From Candidatus Pacearchaeota archaeon CG10_big_fil_rev_8_21_14_0_10_30_48 (GTDB lineage: Archaea > Nanobdellota > Nanobdellia > Pacearchaeales > GW2011-AR1), in assembly GCA_002763155.1 (NCBI GenBank), contig PFCU01000005.1:3231-28258 (forward strand): 25,028 bases of DNA, written 5' to 3'. The notes beneath the pieces are model-generated. The model did no database searches. It was not told where the DNA came from and saw only the letters and a program-made list of their open reading frames with translations. The translations under genes were made by a program, and so were the position numbers. Below are positions 13,216-21,437 of the stretch, one piece after another. The stretch's first letter is position 1. The number at the start of each line of letters is the position of its first letter.

Positions 13216-13842
13216 ATGGAAGATTTAATTACTAAAATTAATGCGCTGAAAGAAACTCCGATTAGAGAAACTGTTGAAAAAAGATTGAAGGAATTTGATG
13301 AGTTAAGGGAAAAGGAAAATGACGAATGGTTTTCTGAGTTGTGTTTTTGTTTGCTTACTGCGAATTCTCGGGCATCAAGTGCAATTAAAATACAAAATCA
13401 GATTGGGGCTCGCGGTTTTTTAAATTCTCCGAAGGAAAATATTGCTCAAACAATAAAAATGAATAAACATCGGTTCCATAATAATAAAGCAAAATATATT
13501 GTTGGCGCGCGCGAGTTTAAAAATATTAAAGAGATTTTGAAGGATAAAGAAGATTTTGAAGCGCGAGAATTTATTGTTGAAAATGTTAAGGGTTTAGGAA
13601 TGAAAGAAGCTTCGCATTTTCTTCGGAATGTTGGAAGGAAAAATCTTGCAATTTTAGATAGGCATATTTTGAATTTGTTGTATGAAGAAGGCTATCTTTT
13701 AGAAAAACCTAAAACTCTAACTCCTAAAGTTTACAAGAAAATTGAGGAGACATTTAATCGAATTGCTGAAAGATTGAAAATGTCTTCGGCAGAACTTGAT
13801 TTGTATATGTGGTATATGAAAACAGGGATTGTTTTGAAATAA
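13216..13842 (+). CDS. ogg: 8-oxoguanine DNA glycosylase/AP lyase, Ogg2 type
   Basis: 208 residues, the normal size of archaeal Ogg2. It excises 8-oxoguanine and cleaves the abasic strand. Visible blocks: ELCFCLLTANSRASSAIKIQ (41-60), HRFHNNKAKYIV (85-96), the HhH VKGLGMKEASHFLRNVG (124-140) with catalytic Lys130, and NLAILDRHIL (143-152) with catalytic Asp148. The protein ends ...MWYMKTGIVLK; a C-terminal lysine that contacts 8-oxoguanine is a known feature of this family and is present. It sits 36 bp after the small nth-coupled gene, with its own CATTTATC-like box near 13184. Its stop abuts the stop of the convergent membrane-protein gene. Confidence 0.92.
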   Translation: MEDLITKINALKETPIRETVEKRLKEFDELREKENDEWFSELCFCLLTANSRASSAIKIQNQIGARGFLNSPKENIAQTIKMNKHRFHNNKAKYIVGAREFKNIKEILKDKEDFEAREFIVENVKGLGMKEASHFLRNVGRKNLAILDRHILNLLYEEGYLLEKPKTLTPKVYKKIEETFNRIAERLKMSSAELDLYMWYMKTGIVLK

Positions 13843-14100
13843 TTACTTCTTAAGAATTTTGAACTTCTTCATAATATAAAAAGAAATAATGAAAATAGAA
13901 ATAAAAACAATGAAATAATGAAGTCCGTGAAAAAGTAAATTACAGCTAACAAAATATTGTCCGGGGTTCAAATAAGAAGTAGGGCATTCTCCGAGGATTT
14001 TATCTTCAATCTTAAGACTAATGTAAATGAATGTTGTTAATATGGCAATTAAGATAGAGACGGTAATTATTTTCTGATTTGTTTTGAGTAATTTTTTCAT
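13843..14100 (-). CDS. Two-helix membrane protein, 85 aa
   Basis: Not recognised. Residues 12-30 and 57-77 are clear transmembrane helices. The loop between them (about 31-56) holds two cysteines (C39, C53) and, by the positive-inside rule (KK at the N-terminus, KKFKILKK at the C-terminus), should face outside, where a disulfide could form. Topology and size resemble the bacterial DUF-type small membrane proteins, but I cannot name it. It lies 9 bp after the zinc-ribbon gene on the same strand, so the two may be co-transcribed. Confidence 0.6.
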   Translation of the reverse strand: MKKLLKTNQKIITVSILIAILTTFIYISLKIEDKILGECPTSYLNPGQYFVSCNLLFHGLHYFIVFISIFIISFYIMKKFKILKK

Positions 14101-14109
14101 AGAAATATT

Positions 14110-14421
14110 CTAACCATTCATATGGTCATCAAGTTGTTCTTCACAGTTTCTGCAAATTTGATCTGTATAACAGCCTCCTCCAATTGCTGAAGGATGATAA
14201 GTTCCTAAAGATTCGATTTCTTCGCAATGATAACATTTTCTAATTTGTTCGCAAGAATCCAATGACTTATATTCTGGATCTGACCACTTATGTCTTGTTC
14301 TTTCTTGTGTGACTCTATCATAATCGCAGGTTCTAATTTGCTCACAAGATTTTTGACTAACATATTCCCAATCATCCCAACTATGGAATCCAATTTTATG
14401 AACAATATCTCTTAAATTCAT
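14110..14421 (-). CDS. Triple zinc-ribbon repeat protein, 103 aa
   Basis: Three repeats share the pattern C-x5-C-x2-C...H. Repeat 1 has C26, C32, position 35 and H44; repeat 2 has C57, C63, C66 and H76; repeat 3 has C84, C90, C93 and H100. In repeat 1 the third ligand is Asp35 instead of Cys. Repeats 1 and 2 also share the phrases SCEQIR and a preceding W-D-P/W-E-Y. Such modules bind structural zinc and often mediate protein or nucleic-acid contacts. No enzyme domain is present. It starts at ATG 14421 and is followed by a small membrane-protein gene. Confidence 0.65.
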   Translation of the reverse strand: MNLRDIVHKIGFHSWDDWEYVSQKSCEQIRTCDYDRVTQERTRHKWSDPEYKSLDSCEQIRKCYHCEEIESLGTYHPSAIGGGCYTDQICRNCEEQLDDHMNG

Positions 14422-14520
14422 TGTAAAATATAGGGCAACAAATTATATAAATATTTCCTCTCCGCAAAATTAAATATTAAATCCGAAGGTTTTAAATCTG
14501 TTAATCTTCTTTTTTAATCT

Positions 14521-15222
14521 ATGGCACTTTACTTAATCGGACTTGGACTTGATAAGCGCGGAATTAGTTTGCACGGGAAAAAAATATTGAAAAGTGCGAA
14601 CGTTAAGAAAGTTTATTTGGAGAATTATACTGTTGAATTTCCTTATACAAAAAAAGAATTGGAAAAAGAGCTTAAAATAAAATTGATTTCTGCTGATAGA
14701 GAATTTGTTGAATCTGAAAGAATTGTTGATGAGGCAAAAAAAGAAGATGTTGTCTTGTTGATTTATGGAAGTCCTTTGAGTGCTACAACGCACATTAGTT
14801 TGATTAATTCTTGTAAAAATAAAAAAGTCGATTTTCATATTTTACATTCTGGTTCTGTTTTTGATGCTGTTGCAGAATCTGGTTTATCTTTGTATAAATT
14901 TGGTAAAACAGCTTCGCTTCCGAAATGGCAGAGAAATTTTAATCCAAAGAGTTTTATGGAAATAATTAAAGACAATCAAAAAATCGGAGCGCATAGTTTA
15001 TTGTTAATTGATATCGGTCTTTCATTTTTAGATTGTAAAAAACAATTAGAAGAAAGCGATTTGAAAGGGAAGATTATTGTTTGTTCGCGTTTGGGTGTTA
15101 GATCAAAGTTTTATTATGATTCTTTAGAAAAAATTCCTGCTGGAAAAGTTAAAGCACCTTATTGTATAATTGTTCTAGGAAAGTTAGATGATTATGAAGA
15201 AGAGAGTTTGGCGAAGATTTAA
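14521..15222 (+). CDS. dphB: Diphthine synthase (diphthamide biosynthesis methyltransferase)
   Basis: 233 residues. Dph5/DphB uses S-adenosylmethionine to methylate the modified histidine of elongation factor 2. It has the tetrapyrrole-methylase fold: LYLIGLGLDKRGISLHGKKI at the start, VYLENYTVEFPYT, then YGSPLSATTH, HSGSVFDAVAESGLSLYKFG and IGAHSLLLIDIGLS. The usual GDP-x-x-ATTH motif is GSP here (Asp to Ser), an odd change in a SAM-binding loop. Length is slightly below the usual 250-270. A TTTTAAATC box lies about 26 bp before ATG 14521. It overlaps the convergent gene by 4 bp at the 3' end. Confidence 0.92.
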   Translation: MALYLIGLGLDKRGISLHGKKILKSANVKKVYLENYTVEFPYTKKELEKELKIKLISADREFVESERIVDEAKKEDVVLLIYGSPLSATTHISLINSCKNKKVDFHILHSGSVFDAVAESGLSLYKFGKTASLPKWQRNFNPKSFMEIIKDNQKIGAHSLLLIDIGLSFLDCKKQLEESDLKGKIIVCSRLGVRSKFYYDSLEKIPAGKVKAPYCIIVLGKLDDYEEESLAKI

Positions 15223-15614
15223 TCAAGTTTATCATGAGGCCATCTTACTTGCTCAGTTAATCCCGAAGGTCTTTCATGAGGCCAACTAGTCCGAGGATCT
15301 TTTGGTAAAGGAGAATCATTATTAGTCAATTGATAAGCTAATTCTTTTATTCTACTAAAGCTCTGTGGATTATCTTGATAAAAAAGAACACTAACATCTG
15401 GTTTTTCTTGGTTATTATCTCTCGCTATAATAGGGTAATGAGTTACTTCTTTAACAACTCCCAGATCCAAACTTTCGAGTCCTTCATCAGAATACGAAAT
15501 CCTTACACAATTGCCTTCAGTGAGTGGAACTTTAAATCCCATATATCCAAGATCAAAATTGTGAAATCTATGATTGCTATCTGCTACTTCAATCTTTACT
15601 TTATATTCAACCAT
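15219..15614 (-). CDS. Hypothetical protein, 131 aa
   Basis: Not recognised. The first 75 residues look beta-rich (YKVKIEVADSN, LGYMGFKVPLTEGNCVRISY, SLDLGVVKEVTHYPII). The rest is helical then Pro-rich. The C-terminus contains two similar phrases, TSWPHERPSGL and VRWPHDKLD, a short internal repeat. No signal peptide or membrane segment. Convergent with dphB, overlapping its stop by 4 bp. Confidence 0.55.
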   Translation of the reverse strand: MVEYKVKIEVADSNHRFHNFDLGYMGFKVPLTEGNCVRISYSDEGLESLDLGVVKEVTHYPIIARDNNQEKPDVSVLFYQDNPQSFSRIKELAYQLTNNDSPLPKDPRTSWPHERPSGLTEQVRWPHDKLD

Positions 15615-15723
15615 GGTAAAATTTCATTTTAGAAATATATAAAGATTTGTTTGATGGATTTATAGGTTTTAGAAAATTAATGCTTAGCGAAGATTTAATA
15701 AATATGTTTCGCTGTTTTTTTGT

Positions 15724-18510
15724 ATGTATGACTTCAAAAAGATTGAAGATGAATCTCGAAAAGTTTGGAAAAAATATGAAAAGGAAATAGCTAAAGCTGT
15801 GCAGAATGATTCTAAGAAAAAATTATTTTCTTTTTTGGAAGGGCCACCAACAGCGAATGCGCCTCCGGCTTTGCATCATTTAGAAGTTCGAACTTTCAAA
15901 GATATTATTTGTAAGTTCAAATATATGCAGGGATTTTCTGTTCCTCGTAAAGGAGGATGGGATTGTCATGGACTTCCAGTAGAAGTGCAAGTCGAAAAAG
16001 CCATCGGATTAAATTCAAAAAAAGATATTGAAAAATATGGAGTAAATAAATTCATTAAAAAGGCTAGGGAAAGTGTTTTTTCAAATATTGGAGATTGGGA
16101 AAAATCTACAAGAGAATTAGACTATTGGATTGATTTAGAAAAACCATATGTAACTTTAGACAATGACTATATTGAAAGTGTTTGGTGGAGTTTGAAAGAA
16201 TTACATAAGAAAGGATTTTTATATGAAGGTCACAAAGTTGTGCCTTTTTGTCCGAGATGTGGAACTCCTTTATCAAGCCACGAAGTTGCTCAAGGTTATA
16301 AAGATGTAAAAGATGATTCTGTTTATGTTGCATTTAAATTAAAAAATGGCAAAGGAGATTATATTTTAGCTTGGACAACTACACCATGGACTTTGCCTGG
16401 AAATGTTGCGCTTGCAGTCGGAGAAAAAATAAATTATGTAAAAGTCAAATTATCAGATGGAGATACATTAATTCTTGGAAAAGATAGACTAAATGTTTTG
16501 AATGTAGAATATAAAATTATTGAAGAAATGAAAGGGAAGAATTTAATCGGATTAGAATATGAACCATTGTATGATATTAAGGAAACTCAAAATAAAAATT
16601 CGCACAAAGTTATCTCTGCCGATTTTGTTACAACTGAAGATGGAACAGGGGTTGTTCACACTGCAGTGATGTATGGAGAAGATGATTATAGGGTTGGAAT
16701 TAAAAAAGGTCTCCCAGCAGTCCATACTGTCGGAGAAGATGGAAAATTCTTGTCAATAGTTAAACAATGGCAAGGGCAATTTGTTAAAGACGCTGAACCT
16801 TCAATTATAGAAGATTTAAAGAAAAGACATTTATTATTAAAAAAAGAAAAAATAACTCATTCGTATCCTTTTTGTTGGAGATGTGATTCTATTCTTTTAT
16901 ATTATGGAATAACTTCTTGGTTTATTAGTGTAAGTAAAGTAAGAAAAGAACTTTCTAAATTGAATCAAGAAATTAATTGGTATCCTGAACACATTAAAGA
17001 GGGGAGGTTTGGGAATTGGTTGGAAGGAGCAAAAGACTGGGCACTTTCACGATTCAAATATTGGGGAACGCCGTTACCTGTTTGGAGAAATACTAAAGAT
17101 AAAAACGATATAATTGTAATCGGAAGTGTTGAGGAATTAGAAAAATTATCAAAGAGAAAAATTAAAGATTTACATAAACCGGAAATAGATGAAATTGTAA
17201 TTAAAAGAAATGGAAAGGAATACCGACGAGTACCGGATGTAATTGATTGTTGGTATGATTCAGGTAGTGCAAGTTTTGCCCAATTCCATTATCCGTTTGA
17301 AAATAAAAAAGAATTTGAAAAAAGATTTCCTTATGATTTTATTTCTGAAGCAATAGACCAAACAAGAGGATGGTTTTATACTTTACATGTTTTATCGACG
17401 CTATTATTTAACAAACCAGCTTATAAAAATGTAATTTGTGCAGGTCATGTTGTAGATGAAAATGGAGAGAAGATGAGTAAAAGTAAAGGAAATATAATCA
17501 AACCAGAAGAAATAATCAATAAAACAGGAGTTGATGCAGTGAGATTACAATTTTGCACGGTTGATGTTGGAAATTCAAAAAGATTTTCTTATGATTTGAT
17601 GAGAGAATCAGTTATACCTTTTTTAACAGTCCTTTCTAATTGCGAAACTTATTATCAACAACTCGATAATAAAAAGAACAAAAAAAGTATAGAAGATAAA
17701 TGGATATTGAGTAAATTAAATAGTTTAACTGAAGAAGTCACAAAAGATTTAGAAAATTATTCGTTGGATATTCCTTTCAAAAAGATTTTAGAATTTGTAG
17801 TTAATGATTTTTCAAGAGGATATATTAAACTTACAAGAGATAGAGAAGATACAAAAGAAATTTTAGGAGAAGTTTTAGAAAAAATTTCATTGTTACTTGC
17901 TCCTTTTGCACCTTACATCTCTGAAAATATTTATCAGAACTTTTCAAAAAAATCTGTGCACCTTTCCTCGTGGCCGAAAGTTGATAAGAAAAAAATTGAT
18001 GTTAAATTAGAACAAGAATTTGAATCTGCATTGAAAGTTATTGAGGTTGGTTTGAGGGCGAGAGATAAAGCAGGAATTGGTTTGAAGTGGCCTTTGGCAA
18101 ATGCAAAAGTAAATAGTAAAGAATCTCTTAATAACGAATTAAAAGAAATTGTTAAAGACCAATTGAACCTTAAGAATATTGAAATTGTAATTGGAGAAGA
18201 ATTTAATGTTGAACTTGATACAAATATGACTCCTGATTTAGAGGCAGAAGGTTATGCAAGAAATATTGCAAGAGGAATACAAGCACTTAGGAAAAAAACT
18301 GGTTTAGTCAAGGAAGATTTTATTGAATTAGTAATTGTTTCGGATAAAGAGAGTGAATTAATAATAAAAGATTGGAAAAAATTTTTGAAAGAAAGAACTA
18401 ATGCGAAAAAATTTTCCATTTCAAACTCTTTCAAAGATGCAAACTTCGTCGGTGAAGAGCTGAAAATAAAAAATAAAGGGTTCCACATTTATTTGAAAAA
18501 AATAAAATAA
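15724..18510 (+). CDS. ileS: Isoleucyl-tRNA synthetase with altered HIGH motif
   Basis: 928 residues; charges tRNA-Ile with isoleucine. Landmarks in order: FLEGPPTANAPPALHH (38-52) at the HIGH position; GWDCHGLPVEVQVEK (78-92); a CPRC zinc knuckle followed by GTPLSSHEVAQGYKDV; the CP1 editing domain with WTTTPWTLPGNVALAV and GEDDYRVG; CWRC; WYPEHIKEGRFGNWL; DQTRGWFYTLHVLST; and KMSKSKG from 583. The catalytic signature, normally HxGH, reads A49-L50-H51-H52, so the first His is lost and the third position is His. The C-terminal anticodon-binding domain is present but the protein is about 100 residues shorter than many type 2 enzymes. It is a single-gene unit with a TTTAATAAATATG box near 15690-15702. 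Confidence 0.95.
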   Translation: MYDFKKIEDESRKVWKKYEKEIAKAVQNDSKKKLFSFLEGPPTANAPPALHHLEVRTFKDIICKFKYMQGFSVPRKGGWDCHGLPVEVQVEKAIGLNSKKDIEKYGVNKFIKKARESVFSNIGDWEKSTRELDYWIDLEKPYVTLDNDYIESVWWSLKELHKKGFLYEGHKVVPFCPRCGTPLSSHEVAQGYKDVKDDSVYVAFKLKNGKGDYILAWTTTPWTLPGNVALAVGEKINYVKVKLSDGDTLILGKDRLNVLNVEYKIIEEMKGKNLIGLEYEPLYDIKETQNKNSHKVISADFVTTEDGTGVVHTAVMYGEDDYRVGIKKGLPAVHTVGEDGKFLSIVKQWQGQFVKDAEPSIIEDLKKRHLLLKKEKITHSYPFCWRCDSILLYYGITSWFISVSKVRKELSKLNQEINWYPEHIKEGRFGNWLEGAKDWALSRFKYWGTPLPVWRNTKDKNDIIVIGSVEELEKLSKRKIKDLHKPEIDEIVIKRNGKEYRRVPDVIDCWYDSGSASFAQFHYPFENKKEFEKRFPYDFISEAIDQTRGWFYTLHVLSTLLFNKPAYKNVICAGHVVDENGEKMSKSKGNIIKPEEIINKTGVDAVRLQFCTVDVGNSKRFSYDLMRESVIPFLTVLSNCETYYQQLDNKKNKKSIEDKWILSKLNSLTEEVTKDLENYSLDIPFKKILEFVVNDFSRGYIKLTRDREDTKEILGEVLEKISLLLAPFAPYISENIYQNFSKKSVHLSSWPKVDKKKIDVKLEQEFESALKVIEVGLRARDKAGIGLKWPLANAKVNSKESLNNELKEIVKDQLNLKNIEIVIGEEFNVELDTNMTPDLEAEGYARNIARGIQALRKKTGLVKEDFIELVIVSDKESELIIKDWKKFLKERTNAKKFSISNSFKDANFVGEELKIKNKGFHIYLKKIK

Positions 18511-18641
18511 AATATATTTCGTAGAGGGGTATGTTAATTTGCTATTCACCCTTAGTAAAAAATGAAAAAATCGTCATTATATGGAAGTACACTAGCAAAA
18601 CATTTAAATATGAGATTTAATTAAAGAGAGTATAAAATAAA

Positions 18642-19472
18642 ATGATTGTCAAAGATGAGTTTTTAGGAAGATTAAGAAAGATTTTCGATCTTAATTTATA
18701 CGAGGTGAAAGTTTGGACTGCTTTGCTTTCTCGAGGTGTTTCAACTGCTGGAGAATTATCAAATATTTCTGATGTACCGAGGTCAAGAACATACGACATT
18801 TTAGAATCTTTGGAGAAAAAAGGATTTATCGTTATGAAATTAGGAAAGCCAATAAAATTCGTTGCGTTAAAACCTGAAGAAGTTATTGACAGAGTTAAAA
18901 GAAATTTAGTTACTCATGTTAATGAAAGACATAAAAGATTAGATAGTTTGAAAGAAGATGAAGTATTACAAGAATTAACTTCTTTATTCACACAAGGTGT
19001 TAAATTTATTGAGCCTTCTGATTTATCTGGAAGTTTGAAGGGAAGAGGAAATTTGTATAATCATTTAGACATGTTAGTTAATGGAGCTGAGAAATCTATC
19101 ACTCTTGCAACTACAGAAGATGGGCTTAATAGAAAAATAGAAGCGCTAATGCCTTCTTTAGAGAAAGCAAGAAAGCGTGGAGTAAAAATAAGAATTGCTG
19201 CGCCTATTACTGATAAAAATACGGAAGTTGCAAAAAAACTTTCGAAGGTTGCTGAAATGAGAAGTGCTAAAGATTTCAATTCTCGATTCTCTGTAATCGA
19301 CGGTAAAAATATAATGTTTATGTTATTAGATGATGCAACAGTTCATCCAAATTATGATGTAGGTGTTTGGCTTAACACTCCTTACTTTGCTCAATCTTTA
19401 GAAAATATGTTTAATCTTGCTTGGAAAGATTTTAAACCAGTCTCAGCATCAGCTGGAATTAAGAAAAAATAA
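18642..19472 (+). CDS. TrmB-family transcription regulator
   Basis: 276 residues. The N-terminal winged helix (about 15-80) is typical: LNLYEVKVWTALLSRGVSTA, then DVPRSRTYDILESLEKKGFI as the recognition helix, then a wing VMKLGKPIKFVAL. A short coiled linker (80-120) is followed by a C-terminal domain (about 140-265) resembling the TrmB sugar/effector-binding domain with a phospholipase-D-like fold: ITLATTEDGLNRKIEAL, KARKRGVKIRIAAPIT, RFSVIDGKNIMFMLLDD. TrmB proteins usually repress or activate sugar transport and metabolism genes. No transporter is nearby, so the target is unknown. A TTTAAATATG box lies about 38 bp before ATG 18642; the 131-bp region upstream shows no other clear element. 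Confidence 0.85.
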   Translation: MIVKDEFLGRLRKIFDLNLYEVKVWTALLSRGVSTAGELSNISDVPRSRTYDILESLEKKGFIVMKLGKPIKFVALKPEEVIDRVKRNLVTHVNERHKRLDSLKEDEVLQELTSLFTQGVKFIEPSDLSGSLKGRGNLYNHLDMLVNGAEKSITLATTEDGLNRKIEALMPSLEKARKRGVKIRIAAPITDKNTEVAKKLSKVAEMRSAKDFNSRFSVIDGKNIMFMLLDDATVHPNYDVGVWLNTPYFAQSLENMFNLAWKDFKPVSASAGIKKK

Positions 19473-19654
19473 TTTTATAATATCAGCCCAAAAAATGGGG
19501 TGTAATTTATTTTAACATATTCTAAAATTGTACCCTAAGGTAAAAATTAGTGTTAATTTTATCTCCTACAGAATTAGTTTCGATTGAATTAAAACAGGCA
19601 GTTATATACTTTAATGAACATATCTTTTTAAAGAATATTTTAGAATAGTATCAT

Positions 19655-20116
19655 ATGGTGGCAATTTTAGAGGAGAAGCTTAAAAGAATCCGAAAAGAGG
19701 AAAGAGAAACTCTAAGTAAAATTGATCGAAGAAATAAGAAAAGAGCTATAAAATGCCAATCTTGTACTACAACCCACAGAATAGCAGACATTATATTAAT
19801 TCAAACACATTTTTACGTCCAACCTCATGGATGCACAGGTGGAGATTATTGGCTTCCAGGAGAGATTCAATTTGTTTGTCCGCAAACAAACATGGTAAAT
19901 AGATTGTTGTTTGATAATGACAATGTTCCTTGGGAGAAAAGAGAGAACTACGAAAATGACCCTCAGCAGCAATTCAAAAGAACTTATGGGCATTTATTTA
20001 GAGAAGTTGTAGACGTTAATAAAGGTGAAGAATCTGAAAGAAAATGGGTGAATAACTATTACCTCGACAATCATCGTGAGGAGTTTGGACTTGTAGCTAA
20101 AAGAAAAAGAGATTAG
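19655..20116 (+). CDS. Hypothetical Cys/His zinc-binding-like protein, 153 aa
   Basis: Not recognised. Residues 1-32 are a strongly charged helix or coiled coil. C34-x2-C37, then H41, H52, H58, C60 and C75, form a plausible zinc site in the middle beta-rich part (HFYVQPHGCTGGDYWLPGE). The C-terminal 60 residues are charged and Asn/Glu-rich. No signal or membrane helix. ATG 19655 has a TTTTTAAAGAAT box about 26 bp upstream. The 180-bp region before it (19473-19654) shows nothing else I can support. Confidence 0.6.
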   Translation: MVAILEEKLKRIRKEERETLSKIDRRNKKRAIKCQSCTTTHRIADIILIQTHFYVQPHGCTGGDYWLPGEIQFVCPQTNMVNRLLFDNDNVPWEKRENYENDPQQQFKRTYGHLFREVVDVNKGEESERKWVNNYYLDNHREEFGLVAKRKRD

Positions 20117-20255
20117 CTTTTCCTCCTAAGTCTTATACTCTATCCACTTTTTCAAATCACTGAGTAAATTAGGGGACACAAACAGGTGCTAATTCCCTAA
20201 ATTAAATTTTGTGAGAAAAATAATTTTATTGATTTATTTAAAGTTTGTTTATGAA

Positions 20256-20981
20256 TTAATTAAATTGTTCTGAATATGCCCAATCGGCTTCTTGTCTTAA
20301 AGGGTCTATTCTAGGGTGAATAGTCTTTGGCAATAATTCATACAACCTATTTCTTCTACTATCTATCTCTTCTACTTTTGATCCAGCAAATCTTAAGGCC
20401 ACAATTCCTTTAACCACCCTATTCAGAAAATCAGGATTTGCTATTTGTATATACTCTTCTCCAAAAGGAGTAAGATCTTTTCTTATTAAAGCATAAGCAA
20501 CTAAAAAATCGTTTTTTACTTTAGTAGAATCAAATAATCCTTCTTCAGATATAATTTCTTTTTGCAATTTTGTAAAATCTTCTTTTCCATCCCATAATCT
20601 TTTTTCGTCATTCAATCCAGGCCAATATAATGGTCTTATAATTGTTATATCTGCCAATAATAGTGGCTCTCGAATATTAGGGGTATGATTTAAATTAACG
20701 GCAGGATAATTTAGTCTATCAAATTGATTCAGGTGAGCCTCAATAACTTTATTTTTTTGTTCTCTATTTAGGAGAGGATAAATTGAACCAATTGCATTAT
20801 ATAAATCAGAATCGGGAATAAAATCATCTCCAATTCCTTGGATTCTTTTATCTTTTTTATTTTTTACTAAATCAATTAGAATTTGATAGTCTAGACATGC
20901 TTGACTCTTAGTTGGTTCATCTAATCTTTCTAATAAACCAGATTGTCCCAAAATTTCAATTAGCCCGACAGTTTGAACCAT
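20256..20981 (-). CDS. Hypothetical protein, 241 aa
   Basis: Not recognised. A soluble, helix-rich protein with one Cys, no metal motif and no signal. Notable stretches: ADITIIRPLYWPGLNDEKRL in the middle and FLNRVVKGIVALRFAGSKVE near the C-terminus. ATG 20981 is preceded by ATTTATTTAAAG near 21004-21013, giving leaderless spacing. The downstream 139 bp (20117-20255) is empty apart from AT-rich sequence. Confidence 0.6.
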   Translation of the reverse strand: MVQTVGLIEILGQSGLLERLDEPTKSQACLDYQILIDLVKNKKDKRIQGIGDDFIPDSDLYNAIGSIYPLLNREQKNKVIEAHLNQFDRLNYPAVNLNHTPNIREPLLLADITIIRPLYWPGLNDEKRLWDGKEDFTKLQKEIISEEGLFDSTKVKNDFLVAYALIRKDLTPFGEEYIQIANPDFLNRVVKGIVALRFAGSKVEEIDSRRNRLYELLPKTIHPRIDPLRQEADWAYSEQFN

Positions 20982-21060
20982 ATTTGATTAGGATTTTTTT
21001 TCTTTAAATAAATTTAGGTATAATAACAACATATTATCTTTTATGTAGAACCCGTTTATG

Positions 21061-21086
21061 AAAAAAAATAAAAAATAAAGAAAAAG
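21061..21086 (-). terminator. T-rich terminator of the small membrane-protein gene
   Basis: On the minus strand this is a run of T interrupted by single A or C bases (plus strand: A8, A6 and A5 runs). It lies 33 bp after the stop codon at 21119 and resembles the terminator of the surface-protein gene. Confidence 0.5.
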
Positions 21087-21118
21087 GTATATATTAAAAA
21101 TAAATTAAATTTGTGGGA

Positions 21119-21349
21119 TTAACTAAAGTAATCTACAATTGCTAGGATCACTCCAACTATTGTTGTAACTACTACAATCCATCCTGCAACTAATGCAACT
21201 TGAGATCCCCCTAACCAATTTGGCAATCCAAGTACTCCATCAATCATTGCGAAAGCAACTGAAAGAGAAACAATTATTCCTGTCAACCAAGCTACAAACC
21301 CAAGCAATGCACGCACAGAACTACCACCTGCTCTTTTTTTTACTGGCAT
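21119..21349 (-). CDS. Small two-helix membrane protein with strong SD, 76 aa
   Basis: Not recognised. It has a basic N-terminus MPVKKRAGG, helix 1 at about 13-35, a Gly/Pro loop (LGLPNWLGGSQ) and helix 2 at about 50-72. Unlike most genes here it has a 5' leader with a strong Shine-Dalgarno AGGAGG (21355-21360) spaced 5 bases from the ATG. A perfect 10-bp inverted repeat overlaps its TATA-like box, and a T-rich terminator follows. Together these suggest a well-expressed, regulated single-gene unit. Bacterial-like SD use could also mark a transferred gene. Confidence 0.65.
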   Translation of the reverse strand: MPVKKRAGGSSVRALLGFVAWLTGIIVSLSVAFAMIDGVLGLPNWLGGSQVALVAGWIVVVTTIVGVILAIVDYFS

Positions 21350-21374
21350 ATTAACCTCCTTTCAATTTGAATTT

Positions 21375-21403
21375 TATACTCTAATAAGGGTGTTTAGAGT
21401 ATA
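21375..21403. promoter_or_regulatory. 10-bp perfect inverted repeat over promoter (operator candidate)
   Basis: TATACTCTAA (21375-21384) and TTAGAGTATA (21394-21403) are perfect inverted copies with a 9-bp spacer. The minus-strand TATA-like box TTTATATA (21400-21407) overlaps the outer arm, and the predicted start near 21378 lies in the inner arm. A dimeric repressor bound here would block initiation. Confidence 0.6.
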
Positions 21404-21437
21404 TAAATTATTTGTTTTTATAGTTGATAAAATAGGA

